Below are positions 50,781 through 60,368 of a stretch of 64,000 bases of DNA, one piece after another. The notes beneath the pieces are model-generated. The model was not told the DNA's origin and made no database searches. It saw only the letters and a program-made list of their open reading frames with translations. Made by a program: the position numbers and the translations under genes. Origin of the DNA: Nitratireductor soli (lineage in GTDB: Bacteria > Pseudomonadota > Alphaproteobacteria > Rhizobiales > Rhizobiaceae); the NCBI RefSeq assembly GCF_001050155.1, contig NZ_LFVY01000005.1, forward strand, positions 62,001 to 126,000, read 5' to 3'. The first letter of the stretch is position 1. The number at the start of each line of letters is the position of its first letter.

Positions 50781-51404
50781 CTATTCGCCCTTCTTGGCTT
50801 TTTCCTGGGCTTCACGGAGCTTGTCCGTGAACTCCTGATTGTTCTTGTTGACGAAATCCTGCAGCTTCTTCTGACGGTCCTCGATATCGGACTGCGGCAG
50901 CGGATCGCCGTCATAGGCGGAGGTGAAGCCCGACAAGGGCATCTTGATCGGGTTCGGCTGGTTCTGGAAATTGACCGAGGTCAGCGTCAGCTCCGAGCCC
51001 TTCTTGAAGGAGGCGACGAGTTGGTCCGACAGCGGCGCCTCGGCGATGCAGCGGTCCGGCAGGCAGATCGCGTAGTCGATCTTCTGCGTCTGGCCGCCGT
51101 CGATCTGCATGCCAATACCGGGAGGCACCATACGGCCGGTCGGCACGGTGATCTGGAAGACCTTGCGGTTGACCTTGCCCTTGACCTCGATGAGGCTCAC
51201 GCCGGTGATCATCTGGCCGCTTTCGGCGATCAGCACGTTCTGCACGTTGCAGATGTCGACATCTTCCTGCTTGGTACAGGCCTTGAACCAGCCCTGGGGC
51301 TGCTGCTGCTGGGCGACGGCGGTGCCGACTCCGCTTGCCGCCACGCACGTGGCGCCGGCAAGGGCGAACAGAGTGCGGATTGCTTTCGCGTTCAGGCTTT
51401 TCAT
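50781..51404 (-). CDS. Invasion-associated locus B (IalB) family protein
   Basis: This encodes a 207-aa secreted protein with a signal peptide (about residues 1-31, ending SGVGTAVAQ), a short Gln-rich stretch, and the IalB core: WFKACTKQEDVDICNVQNVL, then a GMQIDGG-x-YAICLPDRCIAEAP block with paired cysteines. The C-terminal 40 residues are charged and helical. The Bartonella namesake affects erythrocyte invasion, but the family is general in Rhizobiales and mostly of unknown function. The ATG at 51404 has GAGGAAC upstream. Confidence 0.9.
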   Translation of the reverse strand: MKSLNAKAIRTLFALAGATCVAASGVGTAVAQQQQPQGWFKACTKQEDVDICNVQNVLIAESGQMITGVSLIEVKGKVNRKVFQITVPTGRMVPPGIGMQIDGGQTQKIDYAICLPDRCIAEAPLSDQLVASFKKGSELTLTSVNFQNQPNPIKMPLSGFTSAYDGDPLPQSDIEDRQKKLQDFVNKNNQEFTDKLREAQEKAKKGE

Positions 51405-51659
51405 ATGGCTCAGTTCCTCTAAATGCACAGCGCCAGAAGATATTCCGGTAGCGTCAACTGTTGGCCAAATGCGGCGACAGAATGACCTTTGTCGGCGTGT
51501 TACACTGCCCGTGCGGCCAAATCCAGCCCGCCCGGGCATTTCAGTGGACTTTATGACGGGGTGCGGCAAACTTCACACGGTGGTGACCAATTGCCACAAT
51601 TGGCTGTGCTAGGCTCGCCGCGAATCAGAGATTTTTCATTATTCGATACAGGTGCAACC
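51405..51659. promoter_or_regulatory. Divergent promoter region between the IalB-like and YejA-like genes
   Basis: These 255 bp hold no gene and must contain two outward promoters. The stretch 51575-51660 is relatively AT-rich (TTTTTCATTATTCGATAC). No operator symmetry stood out. Confidence 0.4.
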
Positions 51660-53510
51660 ATGATTTCTCAGCATTTTTTTCCCCGCATCGCCTTTTCGAC
51701 AATAATGCTAACAGCTGGGCTGCTAGCGGCGGGCGGCGCCATGGCCGCCGATGAAAAGCCGATGCACGGCATCACCATGCACGGCGCGCCGGCCTTGCCG
51801 GCGGACTTTACGCATTTCCCCTATGTCAATCCGGACGCACCGAAGGGCGGCGAGATCACCTATTGCGTGGTCGGGTCGTTCGACAATCTGAACCCGTTCA
51901 TCCTGAAAAGCATGCGCACCACGGCGCGCGGCGTGATCGACACGATTTTTGGCAATCTGGTGTTCGAACCGCTGATGATGCGCAGCGCCGACGAGCCGTT
52001 CTCGCTGTACGGATTGCTCGCCGAAAGCGTCGTCATGGACGATGAGCGCAGCTTTGCCGAGTTCAATCTCGATCCTGACGCCAGATGGTCGGACGGCGAG
52101 CCGGTGACGCCGGAAGACGTCATCTTTACCTATGAAGCCTATACGGAAAAGGGCCGCCCGCCCTATTCGAGCCGCATGGCGAAAATCGAGAAGATCGAGA
52201 AGACCGGCGATCACAGCGTGCGCTTCACTTTCAACGACCAGGCCGATCGCGAATTTCCGCTGATCATCGCCTTGACGCCGATCGTGCCGAAACACGCCTT
52301 CAGCCTCGACACGTTCGACCAGAGCACGCTCAAGCCGGTGATCGGCAGCGGTGCCTACCGCATCGACAAGGTCGAGCCGGGCACGCGCATCACCTTCGCG
52401 CGCAATGCCGATTATTGGGGCGAGAAGGTCTCCTCCAAGCGCGGCTATGATAATTTCGACAAGGTCACCATCGAGTACTTCCTCAACGTCAACTCGCTGG
52501 TGGAGGCCTTCAAGAAAGGCATCTGCTCGGTCTATTCCGAATCCGACCCGGTGCGTCGCCAGCGCGGCATCGACTTTCCCGCCGCGCGCAATGGCGACGT
52601 GGTCAGCGACACGTTCAAGAACGGCGTCCCGCCGGCGGTGTCCGGTTTCTTCTTCAACACGCGCCGCGAAAAATTCGCCGACCCGCGCGTGCGGCGCGCC
52701 CTGTCGAAGCTCTATGACTTCGGCTGGGTCAACACGAACATCCTGAAGGGCGAGTACGAGCGGACGCTCAGCTACTGGCAGGGATCGTTCCTTTCGGCGC
52801 TCGGCAGGCCTGCCAACGACAGGGAACGCGCCCTGCTCGCGCCTTTCGCCGAGAAGGTGACGCCGGAGATCATGGAGGGAACCTACGGCAAGGATGAAAT
52901 GTCCGACGCCGAGATCGGCCGGGCACAATTGCGCGCGGCGCTGGATCTGCTGAAAGAGGCGGGATACCGGCTCGAGGGCAACGCGCTGGTCAATCCGGCC
53001 GGCGAGGCTCTCACTTTCGAGATCGTCGTCACGTCGCAGGAAGGCGAACGGCTGGCCACCGTCTATCAGCGCGCGCTGCGCAAGATCGGCGTCGATGTGG
53101 CGATCCGGCTGCTCGACGATTCACAGGCGCAGCAACGCAAGCAGCGCTACGATTTCGACGTCATCATCGCTTCCGTCGGTTTTTCCGGAACGCTTTCGCC
53201 CGGCATCGAACAGTTGACCCGCTGGGGCTCGGATGCCGCCAGGGCCGAAGGCACGTTCAATTTGTCGGGCGCGGCCGATCCGGCCATCGACGCGATGATC
53301 GACGCCATGCTCAACGCGCGCGAGGAGGACGACTATGTCGCCGCCGTGCGGGCGCTCGACCGGGTGCTGATGTCCGGCGCCTATGTGGTGCCGATGCAGC
53401 ACGACAATAACGAATGGGTGGCCTATTGGAGCTATCTCGACCATCCCGAGAAGACGCCGCTCTACGGCTACAAGCTGCAGACCTGGTGGCGCAAGGCCGA
53501 GGCCAATTGA
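51660..53510 (+). CDS. YejA-like ABC transporter substrate-binding protein (orphan)
   Basis: This encodes a 616-aa periplasmic binding protein of SBP family 5, YejA branch. The signal peptide covers residues 1 to about 30 (TIMLTAGLLAAGGAMA). The N-terminal HGAPALPADFTHFPYVNPDA followed by PKGG is diagnostic of YejA, which in enterobacteria delivers oligopeptides and microcin C. The partner permease and ATPase genes (yejBEF) are not adjacent, so it works with a system elsewhere or alternative permeases. The DsbA-like gene follows after 14 bp, possibly co-transcribed. Confidence 0.92.
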   Translation: MISQHFFPRIAFSTIMLTAGLLAAGGAMAADEKPMHGITMHGAPALPADFTHFPYVNPDAPKGGEITYCVVGSFDNLNPFILKSMRTTARGVIDTIFGNLVFEPLMMRSADEPFSLYGLLAESVVMDDERSFAEFNLDPDARWSDGEPVTPEDVIFTYEAYTEKGRPPYSSRMAKIEKIEKTGDHSVRFTFNDQADREFPLIIALTPIVPKHAFSLDTFDQSTLKPVIGSGAYRIDKVEPGTRITFARNADYWGEKVSSKRGYDNFDKVTIEYFLNVNSLVEAFKKGICSVYSESDPVRRQRGIDFPAARNGDVVSDTFKNGVPPAVSGFFFNTRREKFADPRVRRALSKLYDFGWVNTNILKGEYERTLSYWQGSFLSALGRPANDRERALLAPFAEKVTPEIMEGTYGKDEMSDAEIGRAQLRAALDLLKEAGYRLEGNALVNPAGEALTFEIVVTSQEGERLATVYQRALRKIGVDVAIRLLDDSQAQQRKQRYDFDVIIASVGFSGTLSPGIEQLTRWGSDAARAEGTFNLSGAADPAIDAMIDAMLNAREEDDYVAAVRALDRVLMSGAYVVPMQHDNNEWVAYWSYLDHPEKTPLYGYKLQTWWRKAEAN

Positions 53511-53524
53511 GAACGGACACGATC

Positions 53525-54208
53525 ATGTTGCAGCCGCTCCCCGTGACCATCGACGTCGTTTCCGACGTCGTTTGCCCCTGGTGCTATATCGGTCGCGCGC
53601 GGCTCGGCCAGGCGATAAAGGCGCTGCCGGACATTCCCGTCGAACTGCGCTGGCGTCCGTTCCAGCTCGACCCGACCCTGCCGCCGAAAGGCAAGGATCG
53701 CCATGCCTACATGATGGACAAGTTCGGCAGCGCCGAGCGCATCGGCCAGATGCATCAACAGATTACGGAACTTGGACAAGATGTTGGAATCACGTTTGAT
53801 TTCGACGCCATCAAAATCTCGCCCAACACGCTCGACGCGCATCGGGTGATCCGTTGGTCGGCGACCGCCGGCGCCGATGTGCAGGACCGGCTGGTCGGGC
53901 GGCTGTTCGCGCTCTACTTCGAGGAAGGCGCCGACATCGGCGATCCGGCGGTGCTGATCGAAGGCGCGCGCCAGGCGGGCATGGACGCGGCGCTGGTGGA
54001 AACCCTGCTGGCCACCGAGGCGGATCGTCCCGAAGTGCAGCAGGAGATCGCCACGGCGCAGCAGATGGGCGTCACCGGCGTGCCCTGCTTCCTGCTCGAA
54101 GGCCGGTTCGCGGTGATGGGCGCGCAGGATCCGGCCACGCTGGCCGATGCGATCAGCAAGGTCGCCGAAGCCAAGGCGAACGGCACGCTCGACGCGCCCG
54201 GAGGGTGA
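53525..54208 (+). CDS. DsbA family oxidoreductase (FrnE-like)
   Basis: This encodes a 227-aa thioredoxin-fold protein with CPWC at residues 17-20 (DVVCPWCYIGRARLG) and the cis-Pro loop GVTGVPCFLLEGRF, which brings a second cysteine. It has no signal peptide, so it is cytoplasmic, like FrnE/2-hydroxychromene isomerase relatives rather than periplasmic DsbA. The substrate is unknown. It follows the YejA-like gene by 14 bp and is followed by a hairpin at 54240-54263. Confidence 0.9.
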   Translation: MLQPLPVTIDVVSDVVCPWCYIGRARLGQAIKALPDIPVELRWRPFQLDPTLPPKGKDRHAYMMDKFGSAERIGQMHQQITELGQDVGITFDFDAIKISPNTLDAHRVIRWSATAGADVQDRLVGRLFALYFEEGADIGDPAVLIEGARQAGMDAALVETLLATEADRPEVQQEIATAQQMGVTGVPCFLLEGRFAVMGAQDPATLADAISKVAEAKANGTLDAPGG

Positions 54209-54239
54209 CGGCGCACAAGCATCAGCCGTTCCGGCATGG

Positions 54240-54263
54240 ACCCTCGGGTCGGGGCCCGAGGGT
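54240..54263 (+). terminator. Hairpin between convergent DsbA-like and mfd genes
   Basis: ACCCTCGGG, short loop, CCCGAGGGT: a 9-bp stem 31 bp after the DsbA-like stop. There is no U-run, and it may serve both convergent transcripts. Confidence 0.5.
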
Positions 54264-54355
54264 GACGAATGGCGGGAGTGATACCGTCAGTCGCGGATGC
54301 CGGCGATTTGCATCACCCATCCCCGCAGTTCGTCATGCCCGGCCCCCGCCCCGCT

Positions 54356-57300
54356 TCACGCCGCCTTCTTCTCGATCAGCCGCACCAGCTGCGTCATGAT
54401 GACGGCGGCGCCGGCAAGACGCTTCTCCGGCGTCGGCCAGTCGCGGATGAAGACGATGCTGTGGTCGGGGCGGATCTTGGCCAGCGACCCCTGCTCGCCG
54501 ACGAAGCGCACCAGGCCGGCGGGCTCGGCGAACTCCCGGTTGCGGAAATGCACCACCGTGCCCTTCGGGCCGGCATCGAGCTTTTCCACATTGGCGCGGC
54601 GGCACAGCGCCTTGATGAAGACGATCTTCAACAGATGCTCGACCTCCTGCGGCAGCGCGCCGAAGCGGTCGATCAACTCGGCACCGAAGGCGTCGATGTC
54701 CTCGGTCGTCGTCAGATCGGCCAGGCGGCGGTACAGCGCGAGGCGCAATTGCAGGTCGGGGACGAAGCTTTCGGGGATCATCACGGCGGTGCCGACGGTG
54801 ATCTGCGGCGACCAGCCGGTGTCGGCAACCTCGTCCGATCCCTTCAACTCGGCCACGGCCTCCTCCAGCATCTGCTGGTAGAGTTCGTAGCCGACTTCCT
54901 TGATGTGGCCCGACTGCTCCTCGCCGAGCAGATTGCCGGCGCCGCGAATGTCGAGATCGTGGCTGGCGAGCTGAAAGCCGGCGCCCAGCGTGTCGAGCGA
55001 CTGCAACACTTTCAGCCGGCGTTCGGCCGTCGTCGTCAAGGTCTTGTTCGGCGGCAGGGTGAACAGCGCATAGGCACGCACCTTGGAGCGCCCGACCCGG
55101 CCGCGCAGCTGGTAGAGCTGGGCCAGGCCGAACATGTCCGAGCGGTGGACGATCAGCGTGTTGGCGGTCGGGATGTCGAGGCCGGATTCGACGATGGTCG
55201 TCGACAGGAGCACGTCGTACTGGCCATCATAGAAGGCGTTCATGATGTCGTCGAGCTCGCCGGGGGCGATCTGGCCGTGGGCGGTGGCGACCTTCAGCTC
55301 CGGCACCTGCTCGGCGAGGAATTCGCGCATCTGCGCCAGGTCGGAAACGCGCGGCACGACATAGAAGCTCTGGCCGCCGCGATAGCGCTCGCGCAGCAGC
55401 GTCTCGCGGATGACCAGCGGATCGAGCGGCGAGATGAAGCTGCGCACGGCCATGCGGTCGACGGGTGCGGTGGTGATCAGCGACAATTCGCGCACGCCGG
55501 TCAGCGCCAGTTGCAGGGTGCGCGGGATCGGTGTTGCCGACAGGGTGAGCACATGGACGTCCGATTTCAGATCCTTCAGCCGTTCCTTGTGCTTGACGCC
55601 GAAATGCTGCTCTTCGTCGATGATCAACAGGCCGAGATTCTTGAAATCGACCGAGCTGCCGAGCAGCGCATGGGTGCCGACGACGATGTCGATCGTGCCG
55701 TCGGTGAGCCCCTTCTTGGTCTCGGCGAGCTCCTTCGGGCCGACCAGGCGTGAGGCTTGCCGCACGGTGAGCGGCAGGCCGGCGAAGCGATCGCGGAACG
55801 TCTTGAAATGCTGGCGGGCAAGCAGTGTCGTCGGCACGACGACGGCGACCTGCAACCCTTCCATGGCGGCGACGAAGGCGGCGCGCAGCGCCACCTCGGT
55901 CTTGCCGAAACCGACATCGCCACAGATCAGCCGGTCCATCGGCCGGCCCGACGCCAGGTCCTCCAGCACCGCGTCAATGGCCGTCTGCTGGTCGTCTGTC
56001 TCCTCATAGGGGAAGCGGGCGGCGAACTCCCCGTAGAGCCCGTCGGGTGGGGCGAGCTTGACGCCGGGACGCATCTGCCGCTCGGCGGCGATGCGGATCA
56101 GGTGCCCGGCCATCTCGAGCAGCTTCTTCTTGAGCTTGGCCTTGCGCGACTGCCATGCGACGCCGCCCAGCTTGTCGAGCATGGTGTCGGGGCCATCCGA
56201 GCCGTAGCGCGACAGGAGCTCGATGTTTTCGACCGGCAGGAACAGGCGGTCCTCGCCGGCATAACGCAGTTCCAGGCAATCATGCGGCGCACCGGCTGCC
56301 TCGATGGTGCGCAGGCCGATGAAGCGGCCAATGCCGTGATCGGCGTGGACGACGATGTCGCCGGCGGCAAGCGCCGCCACCTCGGAAATGAAATCCGACG
56401 CCTTCTTGCGCTTCTTGGCGCGGCGCACCAGGCGGTCGCCCAGAATGTCCTGTTCGCAGATGACGGCGAGCCCGGCCGTCTCGAACCCGGTCTCGAGCGG
56501 CAATATGCCGATGCCGGCCTGCTGGGACGGCAGTTTTTCCAACTCGGACAGGGTTTCGACCCGGGCGACATTGCCCAGATTGTGTTCGGCAAGGATCTGC
56601 GACAGCCGCTCGGCCGATCCCTCGCTCCAACCGGCGATCAGCACGCGCTTGCCCTTGGCGCGCAGCGCGCCGATGTGCTTGACCACATGGTCGAACACAT
56701 TGGCCTTCGGATCGGCGCGTTCCTCGGCGAAATCATGCCCGGCCTCGGCGCCGGCATGGTGGATGCGAGCCGCGCTCGTCTCCGGCGTGGCGAAGGGCGT
56801 GAAGCGGACGACGCGCCGGCCGGCAACGGCCTGGCTGATCTCGCCGGGGTCGAGATAGAGGGTTTCGGGCGCGACCGGCTTGTAGGGAACGGCCCCACCC
56901 AGATCGCTGCCGGCCATCTGCTGGCGGCGCGCCTCGTAATGATCGACGATCAGCGCGTGCCGCTCGCCGAGTGCCTCCTCGGCCAGATGGTCGAAGATCA
57001 GCGGCGCGTCGGGCATGTAGTCGAGCACGCTTTCCAGCCGCTCGTGAAACAGCGGCAGCCAGTGCTCCATGCCGGCGAAGCGGCGGCCCTCGCTGACGGC
57101 GGCGTAGAGCGCATCGTCGCGCGAGGGCGCGCCGAAGGCCTCGATGTAGTTGCGGCGAAAACGGCTGATCGTCTCGGGCGTCAGCGTGACCTCGCTCATT
57201 GCCTGCAGCGCAATTTCACCGCGCTGGCCGGTGGTGCGCTGGCTGGCGACGTCGAAGGCGCGGATCGATTCGAGCGTGTCGCCGAAGAAATCGAGCCGCA

Positions 57301-57859
57301 GCGCCTCGTTCCAGCCCGGTGCGAAAAGATCGAGAATGCCGCCGCGCACGGCATATTCGCCGATGTCGCGGACCGTCGAGACCCGTTCGAAGCCGCTTGT
57401 CTCCAGCCGCGCGGTCAGGGCCTGCATGTCGACCTGGTTGCCGGGCTTGGCGAAAAAGCCCTGGGCGCCGATCTGGCCAGCCGGCGGCATGCACTGCAGC
57501 AGCGCGTTGGCGCTGACCAGAACGACCGCGCGGTGCGGTTTGTTGCGCAACGCTGCCATCGCCGCCATGGCGGCCAGGCGGCGCGCCGCCGTGTCGCCGC
57601 CGGGCGAAACCCGGTCATAGGGAAGACAATCCCAGGCCGGCAGGTCGAGCACCGGCAGGCCCGGTTCGGCAAAGCGCAGCGCCTCGGCGATGATCGGCAG
57701 GCGCTGGCCGTCGCGCAGGACGAAGATGACAGGGCCGTCAGGCGCCATTTCGCGCGCGGCAACAGCCAGTGCGAAGGCTTCGAAACCATCGGCGACGCCG
57801 TCCACCGTGACAGCGCCTGCGCCGCTCGCCGGCAGTTTGATTGCGTCGATCAGGCCCAT
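54356..57859 (-). CDS. mfd: Transcription-repair coupling factor
   Basis: This encodes the 1167-aa Mfd translocase that removes RNA polymerase stalled at lesions and recruits UvrA. Its domains run in order: a UvrB-like N-terminus; an RNA-polymerase-interacting domain with GDIVVHADHGIGRF around 500; RecG-like motor motifs including GDVGFGKTEVALRAAF (Walker A), IIDEEQHFGV (DEEQ box), LSATPIPRTL and QLRGRVGRS; and the C-terminal autoinhibitory D7 domain. The length is normal and the start MGLIDAIKL at 57859 is clean. It lies 13 bp after sdhE and is co-directional with it. Confidence 0.97.
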   Translation of the reverse strand: MGLIDAIKLPASGAGAVTVDGVADGFEAFALAVAAREMAPDGPVIFVLRDGQRLPIIAEALRFAEPGLPVLDLPAWDCLPYDRVSPGGDTAARRLAAMAAMAALRNKPHRAVVLVSANALLQCMPPAGQIGAQGFFAKPGNQVDMQALTARLETSGFERVSTVRDIGEYAVRGGILDLFAPGWNEALRLDFFGDTLESIRAFDVASQRTTGQRGEIALQAMSEVTLTPETISRFRRNYIEAFGAPSRDDALYAAVSEGRRFAGMEHWLPLFHERLESVLDYMPDAPLIFDHLAEEALGERHALIVDHYEARRQQMAGSDLGGAVPYKPVAPETLYLDPGEISQAVAGRRVVRFTPFATPETSAARIHHAGAEAGHDFAEERADPKANVFDHVVKHIGALRAKGKRVLIAGWSEGSAERLSQILAEHNLGNVARVETLSELEKLPSQQAGIGILPLETGFETAGLAVICEQDILGDRLVRRAKKRKKASDFISEVAALAAGDIVVHADHGIGRFIGLRTIEAAGAPHDCLELRYAGEDRLFLPVENIELLSRYGSDGPDTMLDKLGGVAWQSRKAKLKKKLLEMAGHLIRIAAERQMRPGVKLAPPDGLYGEFAARFPYEETDDQQTAIDAVLEDLASGRPMDRLICGDVGFGKTEVALRAAFVAAMEGLQVAVVVPTTLLARQHFKTFRDRFAGLPLTVRQASRLVGPKELAETKKGLTDGTIDIVVGTHALLGSSVDFKNLGLLIIDEEQHFGVKHKERLKDLKSDVHVLTLSATPIPRTLQLALTGVRELSLITTAPVDRMAVRSFISPLDPLVIRETLLRERYRGGQSFYVVPRVSDLAQMREFLAEQVPELKVATAHGQIAPGELDDIMNAFYDGQYDVLLSTTIVESGLDIPTANTLIVHRSDMFGLAQLYQLRGRVGRSKVRAYALFTLPPNKTLTTTAERRLKVLQSLDTLGAGFQLASHDLDIRGAGNLLGEEQSGHIKEVGYELYQQMLEEAVAELKGSDEVADTGWSPQITVGTAVMIPESFVPDLQLRLALYRRLADLTTTEDIDAFGAELIDRFGALPQEVEHLLKIVFIKALCRRANVEKLDAGPKGTVVHFRNREFAEPAGLVRFVGEQGSLAKIRPDHSIVFIRDWPTPEKRLAGAAVIMTQLVRLIEKKAA

Positions 57860-57872
57860 GGAATCGTCTGCC

Positions 57873-58151
57873 TCAATTGCCCCGCGCGGCGAGGATGCGG
57901 GCGAAGAGCGGCGTGTCGTGCGGCGGCTGCACCGCGGCCTCGCCGGTTACCCATTTGAACAATTGCGTGTCGGGAACTTCGAGCAGCGCTTCATACTGGT
58001 CGAGTTCGTCGTCGCTCAGCCGGTCGATCTCGGCGTCGGCAAAGCCGCCGAGCACCAGGTCCATTTCGCGCGTGCCACGCCGCCAGGAACGGACCAAAGC
58101 GCGCCGCCGGCGCGGGTCGAGATCGTGGCTCGAACGGGTTGTGCCTGTCAT
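57873..58151 (-). CDS. sdhE: Succinate dehydrogenase assembly factor SdhE (FAD assembly factor)
   Basis: This encodes a 92-aa SdhE/Sdh5 protein that promotes covalent flavinylation of SdhA. The RGTREMDLVLGGFAD motif (the RGxxE signature, essential in E. coli) is present, followed by YEALLEVPDTQLFKWVTG. It is divergent from recG and immediately upstream of mfd, the standard arrangement in Rhizobiales. Start ATG at 58151. Confidence 0.94.
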   Translation of the reverse strand: MTGTTRSSHDLDPRRRRALVRSWRRGTREMDLVLGGFADAEIDRLSDDELDQYEALLEVPDTQLFKWVTGEAAVQPPHDTPLFARILAARGN

Positions 58152-58259
58152 GGTCTGGCCTTCGATTTGCGGGATTTGTCGCTTGCCCGCGCGGATATAG
58201 CGTGTGTACGACCGTCTGTCAGCCTTGCGTCACGCAAATGCGGCTTTAATCATGACACA

Positions 58260-60368
58260 ATGCGCCCTTCACTCCTCGATCCCCTGTTTGCTCCCGCAAC
58301 CGCGCTTGACGGCGTCGGCGCCAAAGTCGCCGATCTGCTGTCGAACATCGTGCCGGGCGACGTGGCCGGGCGCGACCTGCGCGTCGGCGATCTGCTGTTC
58401 GTCCTGCCGCATTCGCTGGTCGACCGGCGCAATCGGCCGGGCGTCGCGCTGGCGCCCGAGGGCGCGGTGGTCACGCTGGAACTGAGGGTCGGCCGGCATC
58501 ACCCCTCGCCGCCCGGCCGCAAGAACGCGCCCTACCGGGTCTATGCCTTCGACGAGACCGGCGAAATCGCCTTGACCTTCTTTCATGCGCGCGCGCCGTG
58601 GCTGGAAAAGATGCTGCCGGAAGGTGAGCAGGTGCTGGTCAGTGGCCGGATGGAATGGTTCAACGGCCGACCGTCCATGGTTCACCCGGATTTCATCGTG
58701 CCGCTGGCCGAAGCCGCCACGCTGCCGCTGCTGGAGCCGGTCTATCCGCTGACGGCGGGGCTTTCGTCAAAAGTCCTGCGACGGGCCATCGGCCAGGCGC
58801 TCGACCGGCTGCCGGCGCTGCCGGAATGGCAGGATGAGAGTTTTCTCAAGCGCAACGCCTGGTCCTCCTTCACCGATGCGCTGCGAAGGTTGCATGCGCC
58901 TGAGCAAGCGGAGGACACGGACCCGGAAAACCCGTTCTGGCGGCGGCTCGCCTATGATGAATTGCTGGCCGGTCAATTGTCGCTGGCGCTGGTGCGGGCC
59001 CGGGTGAAACGGCTTTCGGGCCGGCCTCTGGTCGGCAACGGGCGCATCGAGGCCAAAATCCGCGCCGCCCTGCCCTACAGGCTGACGCAAAGCCAGGAAC
59101 AGGCCGTGCGCGAGATCCACGAGGATCTGGCAACGCCTGAGCGCATGGTGCGCCTTCTGCAGGGCGATGTCGGCGCCGGCAAGACCGTGGTGGCGCTGCT
59201 GGCCATGGCGCGGGCGGCGGAAGCCGGCGGACAATCGGCCCTGATGGCGCCGACCGAAATCCTCGCCCGGCAGCATTTTGCGACGATCGAACCCCTGGCG
59301 CGGGCGGCCGGGCTGGCCGCGGCCGTGTTGACAGGCCGCGAAAAGGGCAAGGAGCGTGAGCGCGTCCTGGCCGAGATCGCCTCCGGCGCCGTCGATTTCG
59401 TCATCGGCACCCATGCGCTGTTCCAGGAAACGGTGCAGTTCCACGACCTGGCGCTGGCCGTCGTCGACGAGCAGCACCGGTTCGGCGTGCATCAGCGGCT
59501 GGCCATCACCGCCAAGGGCAATGCGCCCGACATGCTGGTGATGACCGCAACGCCGATCCCGCGCACGCTGGTGCTGTCGGCCTTCGGCGACATGGATGTC
59601 TCGCGCCTGACGGAAAAGCCCGCCGGCCGGCAGCCGATCCGCACCGTCACCCTGCCGATGGAACGACTGGCCGAACTGGTCGAGCGCATCCGCAAGGCGC
59701 TGGCCGAAGGCCAGAAGGCCTATTGGATCTGCCCGCTGGTGGAGGAATCCGAGGAGGTGCCGCTGACCTCGGCGGAAGACCGATACGCCGCGCTGCAAAA
59801 GGTCTTCGGCGCAGCCGTCGGGCTCGTGCACGGGCGGATGAAGGCGCAGCAGAAGGACGAGGCGATGCGCGCCTTCAAGGCCGGTGAGACGCGCATTCTT
59901 GTCGGCACGACCGTGGTCGAAGTGGGTGTCGACGTGTCGGATGCGACGATCATCGTCATCGAGCATGCCGAGCGGTTCGGCCTGGCGCAATTGCACCAGT
60001 TGCGCGGCCGGGTCGGGCGCGGCGCGCAGGCGTCGTCCTGCGTGCTGCTCTACAAGGGGCCGCTTGGCCAGACAGCAACGCGGCGGCTCGAAGTGCTGCG
60101 CGAAACGGAGGATGGCTTCGTCATCGCCGAGGAGGATTTGAAATTGCGCGGCGAAGGCGATCTGCTCGGCACCAAGCAATCGGGCACGCCGGGCTTTCGC
60201 GTGGCGCGCATCGAGACCCATGCCGATCTGCTGCAAGCGGCGCGCGACGATGCGCGGCTGATCCTCGCCCGTGACCCGGAACTGGAAACGCCGCGCGGCG
60301 AAGCGCTGCGGTTGCTGCTCTATCTGTTCGGGCGCGACGAGGCGGTGCGCTTGCTGCGCGCCGGCTGA
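58260..60368 (+). CDS. recG: ATP-dependent DNA helicase RecG
   Basis: This encodes a 702-aa branch-migration helicase that remodels stalled forks. It has an N-terminal wedge domain with an OB fold (about residues 60-170), then motor motifs QGDVGAGKTVVALLAMAR, VVDEQHRFGV, MTATPIPRTL, VGVDVSDATIIVIEHAERFG and QLRGRVGRGAQASSC, and a C-terminal TRG-like hook. The ATG at 58260 gives the conserved MRPSLLDPLFAP start and the usual length; the longer frame reading into mfd is antisense. It is divergent from sdhE and its 3' end overlaps DUF502 by 49 bp. Confidence 0.96.
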   Translation: MRPSLLDPLFAPATALDGVGAKVADLLSNIVPGDVAGRDLRVGDLLFVLPHSLVDRRNRPGVALAPEGAVVTLELRVGRHHPSPPGRKNAPYRVYAFDETGEIALTFFHARAPWLEKMLPEGEQVLVSGRMEWFNGRPSMVHPDFIVPLAEAATLPLLEPVYPLTAGLSSKVLRRAIGQALDRLPALPEWQDESFLKRNAWSSFTDALRRLHAPEQAEDTDPENPFWRRLAYDELLAGQLSLALVRARVKRLSGRPLVGNGRIEAKIRAALPYRLTQSQEQAVREIHEDLATPERMVRLLQGDVGAGKTVVALLAMARAAEAGGQSALMAPTEILARQHFATIEPLARAAGLAAAVLTGREKGKERERVLAEIASGAVDFVIGTHALFQETVQFHDLALAVVDEQHRFGVHQRLAITAKGNAPDMLVMTATPIPRTLVLSAFGDMDVSRLTEKPAGRQPIRTVTLPMERLAELVERIRKALAEGQKAYWICPLVEESEEVPLTSAEDRYAALQKVFGAAVGLVHGRMKAQQKDEAMRAFKAGETRILVGTTVVEVGVDVSDATIIVIEHAERFGLAQLHQLRGRVGRGAQASSCVLLYKGPLGQTATRRLEVLRETEDGFVIAEEDLKLRGEGDLLGTKQSGTPGFRVARIETHADLLQAARDDARLILARDPELETPRGEALRLLLYLFGRDEAVRLLRAG

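Noticed and set aside
55757-57958. 733-codon plus-strand frame antisense to mfd
   Set aside because: Mfd motifs on the other strand are unambiguous. The antisense product is low-information and has no ribosome site.
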